DNA from: Novosphingobium sp. Chol11
Lineage (GTDB): Bacteria > Pseudomonadota > Alphaproteobacteria > Sphingomonadales > Sphingomonadaceae
Length of the DNA: 64,000 nt
Assembly: GCF_900218065.1 (NCBI RefSeq)
Contig: NZ_OBMU01000005.1
Coordinates: forward strand, 62,001-126,000
Direction of reading: 5' to 3'
Made by a program: the position numbers and the translations under genes. Shown piece after piece: positions 9,501 through 17,677 of this stretch (its first letter is position 1; every line of letters starts with the position of its first letter). A model generated the notes under the pieces. The model ran no database searches. It had not been told where the DNA came from and saw only the letters and a program-made list of their open reading frames with translations.

Positions 9501-9941
9501 CAACGTGCGGCCGAGGTCGTTCTTGGCTTCTACCATTGCCTTGCCTCCCGAGCGCAGGGCATCCTGGTCGAGACTGAAGGAGAGGCTGAAGGTTTCGCGG
9601 GTCTGCCCTTTCAGCATCGAGGCAAGGGGAGCCTCGTCGATCGCTGCGTCATTCGTGTCAAGCAGCGTGCCGGCCGTACCCTTTTTCCGGCGGCACGCGA
9701 ACGTCCGACTACCGTCCTCCAGTACCGCACCGACCCTGAGGAGGATGTAATCGAACATGAAGTTGTACGGCGACCGCTGGGGGAATCCGAAAAGGAGGTC
9801 TGACACCGCCGCCAGCGAGGTCGTCTTGCCGGCTTCGTTCGCCCCATAGATGATGTGGAGGTCGGGGTCGCCGGACCGAAAGTTTAGCTCGCAGTCCGCG
9901 AAGCGGCCGTAACGTTCGAGGGAAAGGCGGGAGAAACGCAT
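6501..9941 (-). CDS. Rad50/SbcC-like (YhaN-type) coiled-coil ATPase
   Basis: An 1146-aa SMC-like ATPase. The N-terminal half-domain has Walker A GANEAGKT at residues 33-40. A very long Ala/Glu/Arg-rich coiled coil occupies roughly residues 170-1000. The C-terminal half-domain has the signature SEGTTDQLFLALRLA, Walker B FLADDLFVNFDDER and a His switch in LFFTHHPHLVEI. The opening RYGRFADCELNF recalls YhaN, the short-form Rad50 partner of the phosphoesterase YhaO. I see no clear CxxC zinc hook. The phosphoesterase gene ends only 2 nt upstream, so the two form one unit. Expected role: DNA-end tethering and ATP control of the nuclease. The defence setting suggests action on invading DNA. Confidence 0.8.
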   Translation of the reverse strand: MRFSRLSLERYGRFADCELNFRSGDPDLHIIYGANEAGKTTSLAAVSDLLFGFPQRSPYNFMFDYILLRVGAVLEDGSRTFACRRKKGTAGTLLDTNDAAIDEAPLASMLKGQTRETFSLSFSLDQDALRSGGKAMVEAKNDLGRTLFAAGSGLTGVADELKKLEGEADAIWAPTTSQRRSFTFAHRQLAEATKTIRDAALKPKSWSDARNAMLEAQAALNLARDARDVVQTELRAADRVRRLAPLVRLRDEQTETLLGYETIVDLSVQREDEAERVIREAEEAQRQRSTAEQLKADAENRRDKIEADPTLLEKADEIDQLIADGGAVAKAAQDLVRREAELVVAEALTRRLRAEAGPNADATPSRALAAKLRDLSRTHGENAAARRQIAESRNDLDDRRKRAQDRLDGASAAAASEALIDAVDAARALGSDADARCEGAGLRVEALASSLPALLTRLSPWTGGIDELLVLPEVGDEEIESARSELAEILGQVRREEEQLRHWTEEAEKVALEIGQLATGTVVSEDEIASVRLSRQDCWQPIRENVLAGTPLGSPEAAVADYETSVSRVDEKMVLRFSLAEESSRLSVLERSKASHDLQAKQAQGRIEDARKRYGEAAEAWAARLTAAGLPALEPTRFLTWRSARDAAVEAHRDGLTLRADLASIVGRRDRCRAALAQALEVADAGGPLTPVLAAAERKRAEYEDFTQQRRLAAEQLDQIAAEASALDRRHQRLDDEDASNVTSWREVMDEAGLQLDIVTCGAVLELLDDLRGAIAAEADLRRRVETIRRDASNHMERVEKLSDGSNVPAGDTATRLGALRNCLTAAKSAATLIDSLDEEARRRADQFEEASAKLATADAALAPALAETKSTDRAELSEAIERSRAKRRLTVERAAIERRIVEEGDGFTLDELVAAVAASNPDQIASHVSSLDARLGELNDEVAAAATAHGHARSAFTALDAGGTAAVDAASDAEQAKAELEVLAEQYILKRAQALTLKWAIEKYRERHQDPLLLRAGDLFSILTAGRYAALRVDADGSVPRLLGLRDDRRTMVEVGAMSEGTTDQLFLALRLAALEQSVKAGVNLPFLADDLFVNFDDERAEAGFRVLAEVACSTQVLFFTHHPHLVEIAKSVVGDDLHSKCELA

Positions 9942-9943
9942 TG

Positions 9944-11197
9944 TCAGGCTTCCGGCGTCAGGCGCGACCGCAACGCCGTTGATGCGGTGCCGAGGATTCC
10001 TGCCCAGTCGCCCTGTGCCGCTAACAGACGCAATTCACCGTCCTCCGACTCACCGAGCGCGCTCTTCGCCAGAACCATGAAGCGCTCCAGATCCGCCTCA
10101 ATCGCCGCCGCTAGTCCGAGGTCCGAGGAGCCCTCGCCGATCAATTCATCGAGATCCTCGCCGAGCACGGCGTGTTGTTCCGTGGTCGGCTCCGACACCA
10201 GTACCTTCACCTTCTCGACATGAAGGTCTGGCGAGATCGACGTGGCGATGGCGCGCACGTCGTCCCGAATGGCCCCAGCCTTGTCGATGAGCGCGCCTGC
10301 GCCTGCGAGCTCGCCCCTCAGGCTCACGCGGACGATCATTGGCCGACCGGAGCCATCGGCGCCGTGGATGCGCGTCAGTTCGGCGCGGATCAGGTCCGGG
10401 AGGCCGCCCGGCGATGAGCCGGCGCAATCGATGTCGAGGCGGATCCAGCGCACAACGTCCAGATCGATGCGATCAATGGACGAAACCTCGCCATCCACCA
10501 CCGTCACGATGACTGCACCCTTTGCGCCCGCCTCGCGTATAGTGCGGCCCTGCACGTTGCCTGGAAAGACGACATAGGGGTTGTCGTTGACGATTTCGAA
10601 CTCGTGCACATGGCCGAGTGCCCAGTAGTCGTAGCCCTTCCCGCGTAAATCTTCGACGCCACAGGGCGCGTATTTGGCGTGCCCCGGCCGCCCCGCCAAG
10701 GCGGTGTGGAGTACGCCGATGTTGAACGAGTTCGCTTCTGCGGCCGGATAGGAGAGGACGAGGTTGTCGGTGACGGCCGGCGTGGAAAAGCTCTGGCCGT
10801 GCAGCGCCACAGCGAGGTTCGGCAGCCTGTGGGTTTCGGGACGCCTCGGTCCGAATTGGCGAACGTTTGGCGGCCAAGTCAACGTCCGCGAGATCGCCGA
10901 GGCGGCGTCGTGGTTGCCGGCAATAATGAACGCTGGAATGCCGGCCTGATCGAGACGGCCCATGGCCCGGGCAAAGTAGAGTCCCGTCCCCATATCGCGC
11001 CAGTCGCCATCGAATAGATCGCCGGCGATGACGACAAAGTCCACCGCCTCGTCGATCGCGCATTGGATGAGGTTGTCAAACGCGGATCGCGTGGCCGACC
11101 GGATCTCCTCGACGGGAAGTCCATCGTACCGCGATAGGCCATGCAATGGACTGTCCAAATGGATGTCCGCAGCATGCAGGAAGCGGAAACTCGACAC
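9944..11197 (-). CDS. Mre11/SbcD-like (YhaO-type) metallophosphoesterase
   Basis: A 417-aa calcineurin-like phosphoesterase with all active-site blocks: D11 and H13 in HAADIHLDSP, VIAGDLFDGD, IIAGNHDAA, a His in VLHTAL, and GHVHEF. It is followed by a capping region. Such proteins are Mn-dependent nucleases that pair with Rad50-like ATPases. It is immediately followed by the Rad50-like gene (2-nt gap) and preceded, after 91 nt, by a restriction-methylation enzyme. Housekeeping SbcCD would not normally lie between R-M and Gabija genes, so I infer an accessory defensive role. Confidence 0.82.
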   Translation of the reverse strand: MSSFRFLHAADIHLDSPLHGLSRYDGLPVEEIRSATRSAFDNLIQCAIDEAVDFVVIAGDLFDGDWRDMGTGLYFARAMGRLDQAGIPAFIIAGNHDAASAISRTLTWPPNVRQFGPRRPETHRLPNLAVALHGQSFSTPAVTDNLVLSYPAAEANSFNIGVLHTALAGRPGHAKYAPCGVEDLRGKGYDYWALGHVHEFEIVNDNPYVVFPGNVQGRTIREAGAKGAVIVTVVDGEVSSIDRIDLDVVRWIRLDIDCAGSSPGGLPDLIRAELTRIHGADGSGRPMIVRVSLRGELAGAGALIDKAGAIRDDVRAIATSISPDLHVEKVKVLVSEPTTEQHAVLGEDLDELIGEGSSDLGLAAAIEADLERFMVLAKSALGESEDGELRLLAAQGDWAGILGTASTALRSRLTPEA

Positions 11198-11288
11198 GGT
11201 GATGTTCCCCCCTGGCAGTCAGTGCCTACCGTTTATGAAGATAAGAGCGGCAAATGGAGACGTTGGCCATTTGCCGAAGCGCAGCTTC

Positions 11289-14200
11289 TCAGGCCGCATA
11301 GCGGCCGTCCTCAAGCTTTCGTACCATCCCCATTCCTGCAAGCGCATCAAGCACTGGCGCGACTGTAGAGGCGCGTTTCCCTTTGAATGCACGGGCAACA
11401 TCTTTGGGCGCCAATGGTTTGGCGGACCGCGCCACGACGCTTGCGACGGCAACCACTTGTTCTGGAAGGGCGCTTGGCCAATCCCGCTCCACCTTCTTTG
11501 CCTTGGTGCCTCTGCGAAGTTGCAGGACGACTTGGGCCGGCTTCTTTCGGAGGGATTTCGCCTGGAAAGAGGGCCGAACCCACCGGATCTGCCCCGCACG
11601 CTCCTCCTCGGCTCGCTCGTCATTCAAAGCAACAAGCCTGACCAGCATTTCCTCATGTTCCAAGTCGCGCGGCCAACCGTATGCTTCAGCGACAGCCTCA
11701 TCTATCTGTTGGTGATAATGGCGGATGAGCGAGACTTCGCCGCGTTCGGCGATGGACCGGTATTTGGGATCAAGAACTCCACCCTTGGCATCTCGCATAC
11801 GGGCGAGCGTGGTATAAAGTGCTGTCAGGGTCAGATCCGAATGGCGCGCTAGAACCTTCCGGCGCAACCTGTCCAATTTGCGCGCTGCAATCCGAATCCT
11901 CTGCTCCAGTTCCGGCACGCTCGGCGGAAAGGGAAACGGATCAAAACAGGTTTCATTTTGATAACGCGGATCGTCGCCCGACCCCATCCGCCCGCCCGCA
12001 CGAAGCGCCCACACGGTGTGCGCTGTGCTCGAGACCACGCCGAGAACATAGGGGTCGTCGGACGCAATCGCTATAACTGAGCCATCCACGAGACGGCCCG
12101 CACTGGGAATAAACTTGAAGAACCTCTCCGTAGCTGTTTCGCTGGTGACGATGTAGCGCCGGAGACCGCTGATGGCTGCACGAAGCCTCGGTCGAGGTTC
12201 TGCGAAGCGCCACCAATTGAGGCGGTACTGCTCCCTGTCGTTTTCATCGCGCTCTGGCTTCACATGATCGAACAGGTAGCGGTGCACGCCAGGGAAGCGA
12301 TCATGCAACTCGTCCTCAGTCTCGATGTCGAAGAAGTCGAGAGCGTAAGTGTTACTTTGAGACTCAGTCACATCCGTGCCGGCCACAACCAGCGGCATTC
12401 GTTCCGGCGGCACGCCATCGGCGATGAAGCGGGCTCGCTGCTCGGTATTGATTTTGAATCCGTCACCGGACATTTTCACACCCATACGACAGATGTTGCC
12501 GTTGGCTCTGAGTGAGGTGGCGCCGGCGACGTTGGCGCCGGTAGTCAGATCGATGTTAATCGGCGCAACTTGCTCCTCAAACTCGAGCAGTGTTTCACCT
12601 TTTTTGCGCTTCTCCAGTGAAACGCTCGACAGCCGTCCTGCGCCTTGTCCGGCAGCAGCCGCAGTCATCGCGATCCGCACCGCAGCGGTTGTTTCCTGAT
12701 CGTGCCACGGATGGTTCGGAATCGCGAAGGTCAGGTAGAGTTTGCCACCGCGCTCAGGATCGAGATAGCGGCTAAGCACCGAGCGATTACTCGATTGGGC
12801 AATAGTCTTCGTCGTGATGAGACCAAATCCTCGAACAGAGCCATTCGCTACCTGCTCGGCACTTCGTGCCCACCAATAGGTCACGAAATCGATCTCGCCA
12901 GAAAGGTCGCCGTACACGCTCCGGAGCGTATCGACGTAGGGCGACCCGAGGCGCTTGCGCATTCGGCGGCATCCGATGAAGGGCGGGTTCCCGATGATGA
13001 AGTCTGCCTCCGGCCAGACTTGCCGCCGCGGATTGACGTACCGATATACCGTTAGCCGACCGGAGTGATCGGGAACGGGTCGCCCGGTCACTGGATGCGG
13101 CTTCATCGACGTACCATCCCAGATCGTCTTTGGCTCGCCGTTCTCCATCTCAGGAAGCTTCTCGTCCCAATCAAGCAGGGCATCGGCTGGGATGATCGTT
13201 CTGACATCACGCAAAACGGGGGGCTCGGGCATCCGATCTTCTCCGTTCACACGAAAATGCCATTGAAGATAGCCAATCCAGAGCACGAGTTGAGCGATCT
13301 GTGCAGCCCGAGGATTGATTTCGAGGCCATGGAAGTTGGCAGGAGTAATCGTGTGGCTGCCGAGCTCAAGAAGATAGCGCTCATCGCCGAGTGCTTCGAG
13401 CAATTCGAGCACCTCTCCTTCCAACTCCTTAAGTCGCGCAAGCGCGACATAAAGGAAATTGCCCGTTCCGCAGGCCGGGTCTAGAATGACGATGTTTGCG
13501 AGCTTGGTGTGAAAGCGTTCGACCTCAAGACGCGCGGTCTCCTTGTCGCCTGCTTCCGCAGCCAAGGTTGCTGCGGTTCGCGCACCTTCCCAATCAGCGC
13601 GCAGGGGTTCCATTACGGTGGGGCCGACCAGTCGCTCTACATAGGCGCGCGGAGTGAAATGCGCGCCAAGCTTGGCGCGTTCTTTGGCATTCAGCGCACG
13701 CTCAAGCAAGGTTCCGAAAATTGCTGGCTCGACCTGGCGCCAGTCCGATGCCGCTGCGTCGATGAGGACGTTGATCTCACGCTGATCAAGCGCCAGCGCA
13801 CTGGCATCCTTAAAGAGGTATCCATTGAACTGACGCACAACCTCCCCTGCCTCACCAAGGCCAAACGCAAGGCCACCGGTATCCATCGCCTCCCATAGCT
13901 GACTGAGTTGGGGGGCCAGGAGTTCGGGGCGATCGCGGACTTTTTTCAAGAGCGCGCTGAAACTCGCCTTCGGAATAAGACCAGTGTCCTCCGCGAACAT
14001 GGTAAAGAGGAGACGCATAAGGAAGGCCGCCACGCGATCCGGGTCCTGCTCTCGAGCTTCGATACCCTGGGCTAGAACAGCCAGATGATCCGCAATTTTT
14101 CGCGTAACCCGTGCCGCCTCGGCCGAGGGGTCGAGCGACATTGGCATGGTCCAAATTGCCGCCAGGCGCTCCCGGACTGTCTTGTCGCGCAGTTCATCGA

Positions 14201-14759
14201 GGGTAATTCGATACCGACGACGGTCGGGAAATGGCGCATAGCCTTTCCCGTTGCGTTGAAAGTCCGCATAGACGTCGATGCAATATCCAACGTCGCTGAC
14301 CAGCAGGAAAGGTGGCCAGCCATGTGAGCGGGGCAAATTCTTAGCGTAGCCCTCCGCTTGACTTGCAGCTCGCTGCATAGCGCCGGTCCATGCAGCGGTG
14401 TCTCGACGAGCCATGCCGCGCTTGAAGCGGTCCTCCGCAGTCTGGCCAAAGAAGTCGCGAAGCGAGTAACCTTGACCAGCGTCGACTGCCGCCAGGTCGG
14501 CACTGCTACCTTGCTTAGCCTCTAAGATGAAACTGCCACGCTTATAGCAATCAATCCAGCCGTTGGATGTAGCGCCATCAATCTCGGTTTTGATGACATG
14601 ACGTTCGAAGACGTAATCATTCTGCGCTGTGTCACTTAGCGTTGGCCGCGGGGCCTCTACGCCGAGCAGTTGACACAGATCGGTTAGAAACAATTGTGTG
14701 TTGGCTCGCTCGTTGCCACCTGCGGGTGCCCACTTCGCAATAAAATCTTCGACGTCCAC
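11289..14759 (-). CDS. MmeI-like (type IIL) bifunctional restriction enzyme and adenine methyltransferase
   Basis: A 1156-aa single-chain R-M enzyme. The N-terminal nuclease motif is D70-X9-E80-A-K82, matching the catalytic D70/E80/K82 reported for MmeI even in numbering. A helical connector follows, then the N6-adenine methyltransferase with motif I DPACGTGNF at 427-435 and motif IV NPPF at 591-594. A target-recognition region comes next. The last 60 or so residues look like a winged helix (PKDVARAFKGK to VRKLEDGRYAA). MmeI itself is about 919 aa, so this protein carries a C-terminal addition. In such enzymes one recognition domain serves both cutting and hemimethylation, so no separate methylase is needed, and none is present here. 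Confidence 0.85.
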   Translation of the reverse strand: MDVEDFIAKWAPAGGNERANTQLFLTDLCQLLGVEAPRPTLSDTAQNDYVFERHVIKTEIDGATSNGWIDCYKRGSFILEAKQGSSADLAAVDAGQGYSLRDFFGQTAEDRFKRGMARRDTAAWTGAMQRAASQAEGYAKNLPRSHGWPPFLLVSDVGYCIDVYADFQRNGKGYAPFPDRRRYRITLDELRDKTVRERLAAIWTMPMSLDPSAEAARVTRKIADHLAVLAQGIEAREQDPDRVAAFLMRLLFTMFAEDTGLIPKASFSALLKKVRDRPELLAPQLSQLWEAMDTGGLAFGLGEAGEVVRQFNGYLFKDASALALDQREINVLIDAAASDWRQVEPAIFGTLLERALNAKERAKLGAHFTPRAYVERLVGPTVMEPLRADWEGARTAATLAAEAGDKETARLEVERFHTKLANIVILDPACGTGNFLYVALARLKELEGEVLELLEALGDERYLLELGSHTITPANFHGLEINPRAAQIAQLVLWIGYLQWHFRVNGEDRMPEPPVLRDVRTIIPADALLDWDEKLPEMENGEPKTIWDGTSMKPHPVTGRPVPDHSGRLTVYRYVNPRRQVWPEADFIIGNPPFIGCRRMRKRLGSPYVDTLRSVYGDLSGEIDFVTYWWARSAEQVANGSVRGFGLITTKTIAQSSNRSVLSRYLDPERGGKLYLTFAIPNHPWHDQETTAAVRIAMTAAAAGQGAGRLSSVSLEKRKKGETLLEFEEQVAPINIDLTTGANVAGATSLRANGNICRMGVKMSGDGFKINTEQRARFIADGVPPERMPLVVAGTDVTESQSNTYALDFFDIETEDELHDRFPGVHRYLFDHVKPERDENDREQYRLNWWRFAEPRPRLRAAISGLRRYIVTSETATERFFKFIPSAGRLVDGSVIAIASDDPYVLGVVSSTAHTVWALRAGGRMGSGDDPRYQNETCFDPFPFPPSVPELEQRIRIAARKLDRLRRKVLARHSDLTLTALYTTLARMRDAKGGVLDPKYRSIAERGEVSLIRHYHQQIDEAVAEAYGWPRDLEHEEMLVRLVALNDERAEEERAGQIRWVRPSFQAKSLRKKPAQVVLQLRRGTKAKKVERDWPSALPEQVVAVASVVARSAKPLAPKDVARAFKGKRASTVAPVLDALAGMGMVRKLEDGRYAA

Positions 14760-14838
14760 AGGCCCCCCTTGCTCTGAGTCTTTTGGGGCTCAGGACGATG
14801 AGGATCAAGCTATTCCGTGCGAGCGGTTTCAGTCGCGC

Positions 14839-15723
14839 CTATCGACTGCGAGATCGCTGGATAGGTGGGTGAACCTTAGACGATTCCTGTCGGCCGGACG
14901 CGACTTTGACAGGCCCCCGTTCCCGTGTATCCCTGACCGTGGCAGGACGAATTTGATGACCCTGTTCGACGTGGTTTCGCAGTTTCGTGGTCGCGACCTT
15001 CATAACACGCGAGATCGCTTCGGGATTGTCGAACAATGCGGTTCGCACGACCGCCTCGATCACTCGCAACTGACTTTGCGCGGCTCGCTCGTTTCTGTCT
15101 CCGGGCGCCTCAGGTCGGGATCGCGTCGGTCGCTCGCGAGCCTGTGACTGACCTCGGCCGGACTCCAGGCTGATTGATGGAACGGCAGCCGGCGCAATAC
15201 TGTTGCGGCTCTTGTCTCGCCGTAGCCGATCCAATTCTTGTAGGTCGCGTTCGTTCGGCCGATATCCTCGTACTTCCAATCCTTGGCGACTGGCCTCGAG
15301 CCATGCTGCCCGGCGGAAGGCTTCGCTGCCAGTAAGATGAACATTCGACCATCCGCGATGCCGGGCGATGGCGACGAGATCACGCACGACCTCCTCACTC
15401 TCGCTCGAGGTGACAAGACGCCGCCCTTGGTCCCGAAATGCAGGCTCTTTTGCCTGCGCCGTCGTGAAGTAGGCCGGTTCGCCCGACCATTTGCCGGTCG
15501 ACGAAAAGTAGCGCTTTCGCAGGGGCTCCGGTATGTCGCCGGCAGAAATTGATCGGGGCTCGACCCCTGCCCCCTCCTTGCCTTTGTTAGGGGTGCCGGG
15601 ATCCTTGGGAATGTCGTCCCGCGTGTCTTTCCCAGAACGCGGTGCGGACTGACCTTCACCGATTGAAATGGCATTGGCGCGCTTCCTGGCGCCCCGCGAA
15701 TTCTCGGACTTCTCAGCGGACAT
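14839..15723 (-). CDS. LPD7-domain protein of the conjugation locus
   Basis: A 294-aa basic protein. Residues about 60-165 carry the LPD7 pattern found at the end of large relaxases and other mobile-element proteins: RRLVTSSESEEVVRDLVAIA, GWSNVHLTGSEAFRRAAWLEA and a terminal YRPNERDLQELDRL. The remainder is low-complexity and Arg/Ser-rich. The ATG at 15723 (MSAEKSENSRGARKR) overlaps the end of virD4 by 11 nt, so the gene is coupled to the coupling-protein gene. The open frame extends upstream, but that part is only virD4 in another frame. It may help with relaxosome or DNA processing. No relaxase is visible in the window. Confidence 0.65.
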   Translation of the reverse strand: MSAEKSENSRGARKRANAISIGEGQSAPRSGKDTRDDIPKDPGTPNKGKEGAGVEPRSISAGDIPEPLRKRYFSSTGKWSGEPAYFTTAQAKEPAFRDQGRRLVTSSESEEVVRDLVAIARHRGWSNVHLTGSEAFRRAAWLEASRQGLEVRGYRPNERDLQELDRLRRDKSRNSIAPAAVPSISLESGRGQSQARERPTRSRPEAPGDRNERAAQSQLRVIEAVVRTALFDNPEAISRVMKVATTKLRNHVEQGHQIRPATVRDTRERGPVKVASGRQESSKVHPPIQRSRSR

Positions 15724-17677
15724 GGGCTGTCCTTTCCTGGATAATAGATGTGGATGGCTGCCCGACCGATGGCAAAAGTGCCCGCTCGACCATCGCCGAC
15801 ACGAACGCGATCGCGGCGGCCTCGTCGCCCGGGGGCGGCAGTTCGGCCAGGTCGCCCAGAACCAGCATGTCATCCGTGATCTTGGCCGCACCTGCCAGCT
15901 CGGCGTCGGTCATTTCCCGCATCACAATTTCCTCCTGTATGGTCTCGCCCGAGCTTGTCGCCGGCTGCTGTGGGGCGCCGCTCAGACCGGGTGTACCAGC
16001 GCCCTGCCGCGCTGAAGCCGGCGTAGGTGGGGAAAGCATTGCCGCGATTGGACGGGCGGACGGCACAGGCGGAGCAACCACCCGCCGAGTGAAGCGCGGC
16101 ATCCGGTAATAGGCGATCTTGCGCCCTCGAATTGGGGGGATGCCGGCGCGAAGGAGCAGGAGCTCGTTCTTCGGCAGCTGCATGAGCTCTTGCGGTAGCA
16201 GGAGCGCGCGGCGCTGATCAGATTCCGAGATGCTCCGGTTCGCCAGTAGCCCGTGGATGGTACGGCTGCGGGATTTCACGTTCATCGTGAAAAAGCCGAG
16301 CCGTTCGGAAAGTTCGTTCGCGACCTTCAGCTCCTTAGGCGTGAAGACAACCTCGAGGCCGCAATTGGCGATGATCTCGTCGGTGACATCGGGACCGTAG
16401 ATTGCGCGAAGCTGGGATCGGCTCTGAATGACCGGAACCAGGCGCAGGCCATAGCCGGCGACGTAGGAGAAGCCGCTCGCAATCACCGAGGCTTTGCCGA
16501 GCCTGGCGAACTCGTCGAGCAGGACCAGGACCGGGACATTGCTAGCGCCCTCAGGAAGGTCGCGGGTGTTGAGATCCACGAGTTGCTGCAGGAACAGACT
16601 GTAGATCGGCGCGATGCGGTCGATATTGTCAGGCGACACGCCAAGGTAAATCGACATGCGCCGACGCCGCACCTCGCGCAGGTCGAAGTCGCTCTCCGAG
16701 GTGGCGGTATCCACCATGGGGTTGAGCCAGAGATTGAGCCGTGCGGTGATGGTCTGCTTGATCCCGGAAAAGGTGTTGTCCGAGGCCGAGGTGAAATCTT
16801 GGATCGCGGACACGCAAGCTTGGCTGAGGCGCTGGCCCACCCTGCGAGCTTCCTGAAGCGCTGCGGGAAGGTCGCTCTTGGGATCCCCGCTCGTGAGGCG
16901 GCGGTATATCTCGCCGATGGTGAAGGGCAGGCCCGGGTTGGATGCGACCAGGGCGCCGACGCCGACAAAGGCCGCTCGCGCGGCCTCCGCCCAGAAGGGA
17001 TCGGATCGCTCGGGCGCGGGGAACAGCATGCCCGCGATCTTCTGCAGCTCGTTGATGACTTCGGTGTCATCAGTCCGCCTGATGTGCGCCAGGGGGTTGT
17101 ACCGCGCCGTCCGCCCCTCCGCGTCGAGCGGATCGAACAGATGCACGGCTTGGCCGGCCCGTGCCCGATAGCCGGCGCTTGCGCCCCAGTTCTCCCGCTT
17201 CACGTCGAGCACGATCACCGAATCTGGCCAGGTCAGCAGATTGGGAATGACGACGCCCACGCCCTTGCCCGCTCGCGTGGGCGCCTCGAGCAGAACATGC
17301 TCGCTCCCGCCGAATATCAGGAAACGTCCAGCCTTGCGGCCGACAACGATGCCGGCAGCGTCGCGAAGGCCCTCCCGCCGGATCTCGCCTTCGCGCGCAA
17401 ACCGGGCGGTGCCGTGCAATGCCGGCCCGCGGCGCAGAATCCCGATTGCGAGGAGCCCGACCACAACAGCGCCCGCCAGAGCCCCGCGCTTTAGCCAAAG
17501 AATAAGCAGCGGGTCCGCCCGATAGTACCACAACCATGCGGGCAAGGCCGTGATGTCGGTGTTCGGGCCGATCTGGCCCATCCCAAAGAGGGCAACTGGC
17601 ACGGCGATGGCGCAGCACAATAAGGTGCCGCCGGCAACGGACAGGCCGATGATCCAGAAGTTACGCTGCACCGGCAT
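15713..17677 (-). CDS. virD4: Type IV coupling protein VirD4/TraG
   Basis: A 654-aa inner-membrane ATPase that delivers relaxase-bound DNA to the secretion channel. Two N-terminal membrane helices (about residues 8-30 and 55-75) precede a VirD4/TraG ATPase with Walker A EAPTRAGKGVGVVIPNLL and Walker B VLVLLDEFARLG. The C-terminal third carries the SGETIQEEIVMREMTDAEL tail. I use the ATG at 17677 (MPVQRNFWIIGLSV) because it begins just before the first membrane helix and overlaps virB11 by 17 nt. The longer open frame only reads virB11 sequence. It is the penultimate gene of the transfer operon. Confidence 0.92.
   Translation of the reverse strand: MPVQRNFWIIGLSVAGGTLLCCAIAVPVALFGMGQIGPNTDITALPAWLWYYRADPLLILWLKRGALAGAVVVGLLAIGILRRGPALHGTARFAREGEIRREGLRDAAGIVVGRKAGRFLIFGGSEHVLLEAPTRAGKGVGVVIPNLLTWPDSVIVLDVKRENWGASAGYRARAGQAVHLFDPLDAEGRTARYNPLAHIRRTDDTEVINELQKIAGMLFPAPERSDPFWAEAARAAFVGVGALVASNPGLPFTIGEIYRRLTSGDPKSDLPAALQEARRVGQRLSQACVSAIQDFTSASDNTFSGIKQTITARLNLWLNPMVDTATSESDFDLREVRRRRMSIYLGVSPDNIDRIAPIYSLFLQQLVDLNTRDLPEGASNVPVLVLLDEFARLGKASVIASGFSYVAGYGLRLVPVIQSRSQLRAIYGPDVTDEIIANCGLEVVFTPKELKVANELSERLGFFTMNVKSRSRTIHGLLANRSISESDQRRALLLPQELMQLPKNELLLLRAGIPPIRGRKIAYYRMPRFTRRVVAPPVPSARPIAAMLSPPTPASARQGAGTPGLSGAPQQPATSSGETIQEEIVMREMTDAELAGAAKITDDMLVLGDLAELPPPGDEAAAIAFVSAMVERALLPSVGQPSTSIIQERTAHVR

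Noticed and set aside
6501-11197. Housekeeping SbcCD
   Set aside because: The ATPase resembles the YhaN-type short form, and the genes lie between R-M and Gabija-like genes. An accessory role is more likely, though not proven.
11289-14759. BREX PglX or DISARM methylase
   Set aside because: No partner genes for those systems, and the N-terminal D-X9-ExK nuclease motif points to a self-contained MmeI-like enzyme.
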